Of a stretch of 64,000 bases of DNA, positions 1-12,000 are shown piece by piece. Position 1 is the stretch's first letter, and each line of letters begins with the position of its first letter. A program made the position numbers and the translations under genes. Origin of the DNA: Dactylococcopsis salina PCC 8305 (GTDB lineage Bacteria > Cyanobacteriota > Cyanobacteriia > Cyanobacteriales > Rubidibacteraceae); contig NC_019780.1 in NCBI RefSeq assembly GCF_000317615.1, positions 2,625,840 to 2,689,839 on the forward strand, in the 5' to 3' direction. The notes under the pieces were generated by a model, which saw nothing but the letters and a program-made list of their open reading frames with translations, was not told the origin of the DNA and did not search any database.

Positions 1-3000
1 TAATTTCCCCATTTCCATCAATGTCTAATGACCAATCTATTGTTTCATCAACGTCGGTTACTTCGATTTGGAAGTTTTCGGTGATGATTCCGCCGTTTCC
101 ATCTTCTGCGGTGACTTCTAGTTCATAAATGTTATCCTCATCAGCGTCTATAGGGTTTTCAAAGTCGGGAGGATTATTAAACTCTAATTCTCCTGTATCA
201 GGATTAATCGTAAATAATCCTTGGTCAGCGCCACCCGTGAGGGAGAAAGTAACTTCATCCCCATCTGGATCATCTGCTTGGAGAGAGAGCGGCGCGATCG
301 TGTTTTCTTCAATGGTTTGTAAGGAATCAGAAGTAATGATCGGAGATTCATTGGTGTCTTCTGAAACATCCAACACTTCTATGTTGAGCGTTTGACTGGT
401 GTTTCCACCGTTTTCATCTTCTGCGGTGATTTCTAGTTCATAAATGTTATCCTCATCAGCGTCTATGGGGTTTTCAAAGTCTGGGGCTTCAATAAAGTTC
501 AAATTGCCTTCAACATCAAGGGTAAATAATCCTTGGTCAACGCCACCAGTGAGGGAGAAGGTTAAAAAGTCTCCTTCTGGATCATTTGCGGTTACTGTGT
601 CAACAAATGTATTATTTTCTTCAATGGAGAGTGCTGAATCCGATGTGATTTCTGGGGGTGAGTTATCTTCAGGTTCAACATCAATTAAGCTGACGGTAAC
701 TGTACTTGTGCCAATAATCGTATCATCATTGGTCTGAGTCGCAGTGACATCAAATTCAAAACTCGGTGTGGTTTCAAAGTCTAAGTCACCAGGGTCAGCA
801 ACGGTAATTAAACCATTTTCAGCAATGGTGAAGGCATCTGTGCCATTACCATTCGGGTCTAAATCACCTTCAAGACCTAATGTAAACTCATCTCCTTCTG
901 CATCAGTCGCGATCGCCCGACCGACGATCGTTCCCTCAGGGCTGTTTTCCCGAATCTCATTGACATTCGCTGCCACAGTTGGGGGCTGATCAACATCAGG
1001 ATTATTTTCCACAATAGTGACCGAGCCAGTACCCGTTGCGCCTAGAGGGTCAGTTGCCGTAACACTTAAGCTAAAGGCTGTTCCTTCTCCTGCTTCTACT
1101 AAATCACCGCTATCATTGATTGTGATTTGTCCCTGTCCATCGATCGCGAAGGGTAGATTTTCATCACCATCAATATCGTCATTTCCAGCGCTGATGCTGA
1201 CTTCGAGGTTATCTCCATCATCACCGTCTTGGATTGAGACAGTTCCGACCACTTCACCATTAACTAAGTCTTCTTCGATATTGAAGACGGCATCATCTAC
1301 TTCTGGTGTCGCATTACCACCGGCGACATTGAGAGCCGAGTCAATAAAGCTATCATCCCCTGTGGTGGCAAAGTCGATAATCGCTGAAGTCCGTAAGAAT
1401 CCTTCAGGAACACCCGCTGCTTCGACTTGGGCAACAATGTCATTGAAGGCTTCTGTGCCTAAGTCCGCTTCTAAACTGGCGAGGGTAACTTCTTCGGCGG
1501 CAAAATCAGGGTCATTAATTTCATTGATATCCTCTCCCTCCCGTAAGAGTAAAGAATTAGTTGCTTCAGTAACACGGAAAGCATCAGCAAACTCACCGTT
1601 AATTTGTTCAAAGGTTGCCTCTTCAATCACATCACCGTTGCTGTCAACGATGTCATTACTGGGATCGCCGTCTTTATTCCCCATAACGCCTGTAATGTTG
1701 CCATTACGCTCCTCAGAAAGGAAGAAACGAGGGTCAATTCGGTTTTCAAGGAATTGCACAACGATCCGTTCTTGGGCTTCACCACCAAGATTGATGTTTA
1801 AGAAGCCATCACCCAAGTCAGTTATGCGACCACTATCTCCTACTTCGATTCCATCTACAGGAATATCGGTTACGGTTTCACCATTGATCACTACAGGATT
1901 TTCTTCTCTTGCATAAATGGCAACGGTATCGCCACCAAAATCAGTAGCAATGGCGGTATAGCTAGACAGTTGATCTGAAGGTGTTCCGTCATCTTGAATA
2001 GCAGGGGCGGTGCGAGCCTGAATGATTAAGGGGTTATTCTCATCAGTGGACTCAACGAGAGTGAATTCACCAACCACTTGGAAGCCAAAATTATTACGGT
2101 CAAAGGTGGTAACGTGAGGATCACCAAAGCCAGAAGCAGGACGACCACAGTTAACATCAATGATGGCAGCACCAATGTTTATTGCTTCACCGTCGCTTAC
2201 TTCTACCATTAAAGAAAAGGAAGGAACAGTCCGAGTAAAGGCTAACGAAACAACCTTAAATAAGGGTCCGAGATCATCGGTATCGTTAACAGTAATTACC
2301 CCTTCATTATCAATAGCAAAGGGCGCATTGCCATCACCATCAACATCGGGGTCTTCTGTTGTTCCCTCTGTAAATGTATTGATGAGACGGACTTGAGAGG
2401 CTTCACTCAAGCTAACCGTTAAATCATCCCCATCTGGGTCGCTAATGTCTAGCTGACCGATTTCCGTACCGTTACGAGCCAATTCGCTAACTTCAAAGTT
2501 GCCGACATTAACAACAGGAGGCTGATTTTCAACGATATCATTAGCAATATCGTTAATGGTGATTTCTACATTAGCCACATCTGTACCACCATTGCCATCA
2601 TTAGCAGTAACCTGAACTTGGTAAACGTTATTTCCATCCGCATCCTGTGGGTTTTCAAAGTCGGGGGCGCTGACAAAGGATAATTCTCCAGTGTTCGCAT
2701 CAATGGCGAAGAAGTTGCCATCCACACCGCCAGAGATAGAGAAGGTCAAAGGATCATTCTCAGGATCGTTAGCAGAAATGGTTGTGACAGCAGTGCTATT
2801 TTCAGGAAGGCTTTGGGCTGGAACAGCGCTGATGTTTGGTGCATCATTCACCCCATTGATAGTAACTGTAACGGTTGCGGTATCAGTTTCGCCATTGCCA
2901 TCAGAGACGGTGTAAGTCAAGCTGTCTGTGGCTGTTTCGCTGTCGCCAAGGGCTTCATCTTTTCCATTGGGGTTATAGTCAAAAGTCCCGTCACTATTCA

Positions 3001-6000
3001 GGGTTAGCAGTGCGCCAGAAGCGAGAGTAATTTGATTACCAACATCACTGCTGTTACCATTGACTTCAACGATGGTGAGGGGGTCACTGTCAGGATCGCT
3101 GTCATTAGTTAGGACATTACCAGAAGTTACTGTATCCTCATCAGTGGAGAAGTTGTCATCATTGACAGTGGGAGGAAGGTTTTCCACAACATCAGTTACT
3201 GTCACAGAGACAGTTGCGGTATCAGTTAAGCTACCGTCGCTGACTGTGACTTCCACTTCATAGACGTTATCGCTACCATCATCAGCAGGGTTTTCCAAGT
3301 CGGGGGCGCTGACAAAGGATAATTCTCCAGTGTTCGCATCAATGGCGAAGAAGTTGCCATCCACACCGCCAGATATAGAGAAGGTCAAAGGATCATTCTC
3401 AGGATCGTTAGCAGTAATGGTTGTGACAGCAGTGCTATTTTCAGGAACAGAGGTGGTAATATCGTCAACGGTGGGAGCAGTGTTTAGAATTTCTACTTCA
3501 AATGCTCCAATATCCACAGTGCCGTTGAAAATTCGATCGAATCCCCGTTGGTCAAAGTCAACACTAGCAGGAATTAAGTTATTATCTCCAGCATCAATTG
3601 CGGGTGAACCCTCTAACAGCGCGATCGTCTGTGTGGGACCGCCATTGTCTTGTAATCCTGCAGGATCGAGAATACTGTTTAGTGCAGTGGGATTCGTGCC
3701 ATCAGAAGTAGCTGTAATATCATTAGCACCAGGAGTAAAGTTCGTGAAGGCTTGAGAATTATCTCGGCTGTCATCCCCAAACAGGTTATTTGCATCAGCG
3801 TTAATTGTCCCAGTGATGAAACCCTCACTGTAATTGAAAACTTCATTGCCACTGGTAGCTGCACTGTTCCCAGAGATTAAGCTATTGCTGAGGGTGGCTG
3901 TGCCAAAATTGTTATAAATCCCCCCGCCATCATCAGTTGCCGAATTGCCACTGAGGGTGCTGTTGCTCACATTGGCCGTGCCCAAGTTATAAATCCCCCC
4001 GCCATCATCAGCAAAATTGCCACTGACGGTGCTGTTGGTGACATTGGCTGTGGCAAATAAGTTAAAAATCCCCCCGCCATTAGTAGCAGAATTGCCACTG
4101 AGGGTGCTGTTGCTCACATTGGCCGTGCCCAAGTTATAAATCCCCCCGCCATCATCAGCAAAATTGCCACTGACGGTGCTGTTGGTGACATTGGCTGTGC
4201 CATCATTCCAAATCCCCCCGCCATCATCAGCAAAATTGCCACTGACGGTGCTGTTGGTGACATTGGCTGTGCCTAAGTTATAAATCCCCCCGCCTAAGTT
4301 ATAAATCCCCCCGCCATCATCAGCAAAATTGCCACTGACGGTGCTGTTGGTGACATTGGCTGTGCCATCATTCCAAATCCCCCCGCCATCATCAGCAAAA
4401 TTGCCACTGACGGTGCTGTTGGTGACATTGGCTGTGCCATCGTTAAAAATCCCCCCGCCATCAAATGCAGCAGAATTGCCACTGACGGTGCTGTTGGTGA
4501 CATTGGCTGTGCCATCGTTAAAAATCCCCCCGCCATCCAATGCAGAATTGTCACTGACGGTGCTGTTGGTGAGAGTTAAATCTTCACGGTTATAAATTCC
4601 CCCGCCATCGCCTGAGACAGTCCCGCTACTAAAGGTTAAGCCCCCGCCACTAACGGTTAAGCCGTCGAGGGTAACAGTCACTTCATTGGCGTTATCCCCA
4701 TCATCAATATTAAAGATGCGGAAGTCAACAGTCGCGTCACTTGCCCGTTGCACCGTGACATCAGGGCTGCCATCATCATCGAAGTCGCCATCTATGGTTA
4801 AACCTTTGTCAATGACTAATTCCCCTAACGTTTGATCAAGGGTAATGGTGTTAATCCCATTGGCAAAGGTAATTGTTCCCCCTGGCGCGATCGCGCTTAG
4901 AGCATCCCGTAAACTGATGTCTCCATCGGTCACGCTTCCATCGACCTCATCGATGAGGGTATCAACAACTAAGTGAGTAAGGTTAACCGTGAGAATAAAG
5001 GTTTCTGTGGTTGCATCTGTGCCATCATCAACGGTAACTGTGATGTTCGCTGTACCTAATTCATTAGAAACTGAAGTTAGTTCAAGGGTACGGTTTTCAT
5101 CTGTACCAGACAAGGTGATATTACCATCAGGCATCAAGGTTTGATTGTCTGAGGTGGCGCTTACGGTTAAGCTATCAGCAGCAGTTTCTACATCGCTAAT
5201 GGTGAAGTCAATCGCACCACTGCTGCTATCTTGATCAAAGGTTTGATCTGGAATTTCGCTGATGTTTGGTGCATCATTCACCCCATTGATAGTAACTGTA
5301 ACGGTTGCGGTATCAGTTAAGCTACCGTCGCTGACTGTGACTTCCACTTCATAGACGTTATCGCTACCATCATCAGCAGGGTTTTCAAAGTCAGGTGCGC
5401 TGCTGAAGGATAATTCTCCAGTGTTCGCATCAATGGCGAAGAAGTTGCTATCCACACCGCCAGAGATAGAGAAGGTCAAAGGATCATTCTCAGGATCGTT
5501 AGCAGTAATGGTTGTGACAGCAGTGCTATTTTCAGGAACAGAGGTGGTGAGATCGTCAACGGTGGGAGCAGTGTTTAGAATTTCTACTTCAAATGCTCCA
5601 ATATCCACTGTGCCGTTGAAAATTCGATCGAAGCCGTCTCCCCGTTGGTCAAAGGAAACACCATCAGGAATTAAGTTATTATCTCCAGCATCAATTGCAG
5701 GTGAATCCACTAACAGCGCGATCGTCTGTGTGGGGCCGCCATTGTCTTGTAATCCTGCAGGATCAAGGAGGGGGTCTTGTCCAGTGATATTGTTGGTATT
5801 AGTGCCATTGATTTGATCAGCATTATTCTCAATGAGGCTGTAACTAGCGTTGATTGTTCCCAAAGTGCTACCTTGCTCATTATAGAGGTCGCCCCCTTCT
5901 GCTCCGTTGGTGAGGTTATCAGCAACAATGCTGTTGGAGAGGGTAACAGTGTCGTCGCCCCCATCATCATTCCAAATCCCCCCGCCATTGTCCGCTGCCG

Positions 6001-9000
6001 AATTGCCACTGACGGTGCTGTTGCTCACATTGGCTGTACCAAAGTTATCAATCCCCCCGCCATGACCATCAGCCGAATTGCCACTGACGGTGCTGTTGCT
6101 CACATTGGCTGTGCCATTATAGTTAAAAATCCCCCCGCCATGATCAGTTGCCGAATTGCCACTGACGCTGCTGTTGTTGACATTGGCTGTGCCCAAGTTA
6201 AAAATCCCCCCACCATTGTCCGCTGCCGAATTGCCACTGACGGTGCTGTTGCTGAGGGTGGCTGTGCCACTGTTAGAAATTCCCCCGCCATCATCAGTTG
6301 CCGAATTGCCACTGACGGTGCTGTTGGTGACGTTGGCTGTGCCCGAGCCATTGTTCCAAATCCCCCCGCCATCATAATTAGCAGAATTGCCACTGACGGT
6401 GCTGTTGCTCACATTGGCTGTGCCATTATAGTTAAAAATCCCCCCGCCACGATCAGTTGCCGAATTGCCACTGACGCTGCTGTTGTTGACATTGGCTGTG
6501 CCAGCGTTCCACATTCCCCCGCCATTGTCCGCTGCCGAATTGCCACTGACGCTGCTGTTGTTGACATTGGCTGTGCCAGCGTTCCACATTCCCCCGCCAT
6601 CATCAGTTGCCGAATTGCCACTGACGGTGCTGTTGATGAGAGTTAAATCTTCACGGTTAAAAATTCCCCCGCCATCGCCTGAGACAGTGCCGCCACTAAT
6701 GGTTAAACCATCAAGGGTAACAGTCACTTCATTGGCACTATCCCCATCATCAATATTAAAGATGCGGAACTCAGCAGTCGCGCCACTGGCTCGTTCTACC
6801 GTGACATCAGGGCTGCCATCGTCATCGAAGTCGCCGTCAATGGTTAAACCTTTGTCAATGACCAATTCCCCTAATGTTTGATTAAGGGTAATGGTGTTAA
6901 TTCCGTCAGCAAAGGTAATTGTACCTCCAGACGCGATCGCTGCTAGAGCATCTCGTAAGCTCACATCCCCGTCGGTGACGCTGCCATCGGCTTCATCGGT
7001 TTCAGTATCCACGATTAAATCCGTTGGAGGTTGCACTTCAAACGCGCCTATATCCACTGTGCCGTTGACAATTCGATCGAATCCCCGTTGGTCAAAGTCA
7101 ACACCAGTAGGAATCGAGTCATTATCGCCAGCATCAATTGCGGGTGAATCCTCTAACAGCGCGATCGTCTGTGTGGGGCCGCCATTGTCTTGTAATCCTG
7201 CAGGATCAAGGAGGGGGTCTTGTCCAGTGATATTGTTGGTATTAGTGCCATTGATTTGGTCAGCATTATTCTCAATGAGGCTGTAACTGGCGTTGATTGT
7301 TCCCAAAGTGCTACCTTGATCATTATAGAGATCGCCCCCTTCTGCTCCGTTGGTGAGGTTATCAGCAACAATGCTGTTAGAGAGGGTAACAGTGTCGCCC
7401 CCGCCATCATCATTCCAAATCCCCCCGCCATTATTAGCAGCCGAATTGCCACTGATGGTACTGTTGGTGACATTGGCTGTGCCAAAGTTATTAATCCCCC
7501 CGCCATCATAATTAGCAGAATTGCCACTGACGGTGCTGTTGTTGACATTGGCTGTGCCAAAGTTATAAATCCCCCCACCATCATCAGTTGCCGAATTGCC
7601 ACTGACGGTGCTGTTGGTGACATTGGCTATGCCATTATAGTTAAAAATCCCCCCACCATCATCAGTTGCCGAATTGCCACTGACGGTGCTGTTGGTGACA
7701 TTGGCTGTGCCATCGTTAAAAATTCCCCCGCCATCATTAGTTGCAGAATTGCCACTGACAGTGCTGTTGGTAAGGGTTAAATCTTCACGGTTAAAAATTC
7801 CCCCACCGCGATTATTTGGAAACGACCCACTGGCTACACCACCTGTAATGGTTAAACCATCGAGGGTGACAGTCACTTCATTGGCACTATCCCCATCATC
7901 AATATTAAAGATGCGGAAGTCAACAGTCGCGTCGCTTGCCCGTTGCACCGTGACATCAGGGCTGCCATTATCATCGAAGTCGCCATCTATGGTTAAACCT
8001 TTGTCAATGACTAACTCCCCTAATGCTTCATCAAGGGTAATGGTGTTAATCCCATTGGCAAAGGTAATTGTACCTCCAGACGCGATCGATTCGATCGCAT
8101 CTCGTAAACTGATTCCATCTCCTGCTTCAAGACCATCATTTTCATCGGTTTCAGTATTCACTTCCAATGCAAGAAGTAATTCAAACGCCCCAATATCCAC
8201 AGTGCCGTTTAAAATTCGATCGAATCCCCGTTGGTCAAAGTCAACACCAGTAGGAATCGAGTCATTATCGCCAGCATCAATTGCGGGTGAACCCTCTAAC
8301 AGCGCGATCGTCTGTGTGGGGCCGCCATTGTCTTGTAATCCTGCAGGATCGAGAATACTGTTTAGTGCAGTGGGATTCGTGCCATCAGAAGTAGCTGTAA
8401 TATCATTAGCACCAGGAGTAAAGTTCGTGAAGGCTTGAGAATTATCTCGGCTGTCATCCCCAAACAGGTTATTTGCATCAGCGTTAATTGTCCCAGTGAA
8501 GAAAGAACCACTGTAATTGAAAACTTCATTGCCACTGGTAGCTGCACTGTTCCCAGAGATTAAGCTATTGCTGAGGGTGGCCGTGCCAAAGTTATAAATC
8601 CCCCCGCCATTATCAGATGCAGAATTGCCACTGACGGTGCTGTTGGTGACGTTGGCTGTGCTGCCGAAGTTAAAAATCCCCCCGCCATCATCAGCAGAAT
8701 TGCCACTGACGGTGCTGTTGGTGACATTGGCTGTGCCAGAGTTGAAAATCCCCCCGCCATCATCAGCAGAATTGCCACTGACGGTGCTGTTGGTGACATT
8801 GGCTGTGCCAAAGTTATCAATCCCCCCGCCAAATTGTGCAGAATTGCCACTGACGGTGCTGTTGGTGACATTGGCTGTGCCACGGTTATCAATCCCCCCG
8901 CCAAATTGTGCAGAATTGCCACTGACGGTGCTGTTGGTGAGGGTTAAATCTTCATCGTTAAAAATTCCCCCGCCATCGCCTGAGACATTCCCGCCACTAA

Positions 9001-12000
9001 CGGTTAAGCCGTCGAGGGTAACAGTCACTTCATTGGCGTTATCCCCATCATCAATATTAAAGATGCGGAAGTCAACGGTCGCGTCACTTGCCCGTTCTAC
9101 CGTGACATCAGGGCTGCCATCATCATCGAAGTCGCCATCTATGGTTAAACCTTTGTCAATGACTAATTCCTCTAATGTTTCATCAAGGGTAATGGTGTTA
9201 ATCCCATCAGCAAAGGTAATTGTTCCCCCAGGCGCGATCGATTCGATCGCATCTCGTAAACTGATTCCATCTCCTGCTTCAAGACCATCATTTTCATCGG
9301 TTTCAGTATTCACTTCCAATGCAAACGGAAGCAATTCCAATGCTCCAATATCCACTGTATTGTTGAAAATTCGATCGAATCCTGTTCCCCGTTGGTCAAA
9401 GTCAACACCAGCAGGAATCGAGTTATTATCTCCAGCATCAATTGCGGGTGAACCAGCTAACAGCGCGATCGTCTGTGTGGGGCCGCCATTGTCTTGTAAT
9501 CCTGCAGGATCAAGGAGGGGGTCTTGTCCAGTGATATTGTTGGTATTAGTGCCATTGATTTGGTCAGCATTATTCTCAATGAGGCTGTAACTGGCGTTGA
9601 TTGTTCCCAAAGTGCTACCTTGCTCATTATAGAGGTCGCCCCCTTCTGCTCCGTTGGTGAGGTTATCAGCAACAATGCTGTTAGAGAGGGTAACAGTGTC
9701 GTCGCCCCCATCATCATTCCAAATCCCCCCGCCATTGTCCGCTGCCGAATTGCCACTGATGGCACTGTTGGTGACATTGGCCGTGCCATAGAATGTGTGA
9801 ATGCCAAAAGAGCGTGTGCCACCGTAGTTATAAATCCCCCCGCCATCATTAGCCGAATTGCCACTGACGGTGCTGTTGTTGACATTGGCTGTGCCTAAGT
9901 TATAAATCCCCCCGCCACTACCAGTTGCCGAATTGCCACTGACGGTGCTGTTGGTGACATTGGCTGTGCCATAGAAGCGGTTATAAATCCCCCCGCCACT
10001 ACCAGTTGCCGAATTGCCACTGATGGTACTGTTGGTGACATTGGCCGTGCCATAGAATGTGTAAGTGCCAAAAAGGACAGAGCGTGTGCCACCGTAGTTA
10101 TAAATCCCCCCGCCATCATCAGCAGAATTGCCACTGACGGTGCTGTTGGTGACATTGGCTGTGCCAAAGTTTTCAATCCCCCCGCCAGAATTAGGAGCAG
10201 AATTGCCACTGACGGTGCTGTTGGTGACATTGGCTGTGCCCAAGAAGTTAGAAATCCCCCCGCCATCATCAGCAGAATTGCCACTGACGGTGCTGTTGGT
10301 GACATTGGCTGTGCCCAAGTTATTATAAATTCCCCCGCCATCATCAGTTGCCGAATTGCCACTGACGGTGCTGTTGGTGACATTGGCTGTGCCATTGAGG
10401 CCGTTATAAATCCCCCCGCCATTATTAGCAGCCGAATTGCCACTGACGGTGCTGTTGGTGACATTGGCTGTGCCAAAGTTAGAAATCCCCCCGCCATCAT
10501 CAGTTGCCGAATTGCCACTGACGGTGCTGTTGATGAGAGTTAAATCTTCAAAGTTATAAATTCCCCCGCCATCAAGGTTATAAATTCCCACGCCATCGCC
10601 TGAGACAGTCCCGCCACTAATGGTTAAGCCGTCGAGGGTAACAGTTACTTCATTGGCATTATTCCCATCATTAATATTGAAGATGCCGAAGTCAACGGTC
10701 GCGTCACTTGCTCGTTGCACCGTGACATCAGGGCTTCCATCATCATCAAGATCGCCGTCAATGGTTAAACCTTTGTCAATGACTAACTCCCCTAATGTTT
10801 CATTGAGGGTAATCGTGTTAATTTCGTCAGCAAAGGTAATTGTTCCCCCTGGCGCGATCGAATCGATCGCATCTCGTAAACTGATTCCATCTCCTGCTTC
10901 AAGACCATCATTTTCATCGGTTTCAGTATTCACTTCCAATGCAAACGGAAGCAATTCCAATGCTCCAATATCCACTGTATTGTTGAAAATTCGATCGAAG
11001 CCGTCTGCCCGTTGGTCAAAGTCAACACCAGCAGGAATCGAGTTATTATCTCCAGCATCAATTGCGGGTGAACCAGCTAACAGCGCGATCGTCTGTGTGG
11101 GGCCGCCATTGTCTTGTAATCCTGCAGGATCAAGGAGGGGGTCTTGTCCACTGATATTGTTGGTATTAGTGCCATTAATTTGGTCAGCATTATTCTCAAT
11201 GAGGCTGTAACTGGCGTTGATTGTTCCCAAAGTGCTACCTTGCTCATTATAGAGGTCGCCTCCTTCTGCTCCGTTGGTGAGGTTATCAGCAACAATGCTG
11301 TTAGAGAGGGTAACAGTGTAGTCCCCGCCATCATCATTCCAAATCCCCCCGCCATTGTCCGCTGCCGAATTGCCACTGACGGTGCTGTTGGTGACATTGG
11401 CTGTGCCAAAGTTATCAATCCCCCCGCCATGACCATCAGCCGAATTGCCACTGACGGTGCTGTTGCTCACATTGGCTGTGCCATTATAGTTAAAAATCCC
11501 CCCGCCATCAAATCCTGCCGAATTGCCACTGACGGTGCTGTTGGTGACATTGGCTGTACCAAAAGCGTTAGTAATCCCCCCGCCATCAAATCCTGCCGAA
11601 TTGCCACTGACGGTGCTGTTGGTGACATTGGCTGTACCAAAAGCGTTAGTAATCCCCCCGCCATCAAATCCTGCCGAATTGCCACTGACGGTGCTGTTGG
11701 TGACATTGGCTGTGCCATTGTTAAAAATCCCCCCGCCATCATCAGTTGCCGAATTGTCACTGACGGTGCTGTTGGTGACATTGGCTGTGCCATAGTAGTT
11801 ATAAATTCCCCCGCCATCATCAGCCGAATTGCCACTGACGGTGCTGTTGGTGACATTGGCTTCGCCTTTGTTATAAATCCCCCCGCCATCATTAGTTGCA
11901 TAATTGCCACTGACGGTGCTGTTGGTGACATTGACGGTGCTGTTGGTGAAATTGGCTATGTCTCGGTTATAAATTCCCCCGCCATCATCAGCCGAATTGC

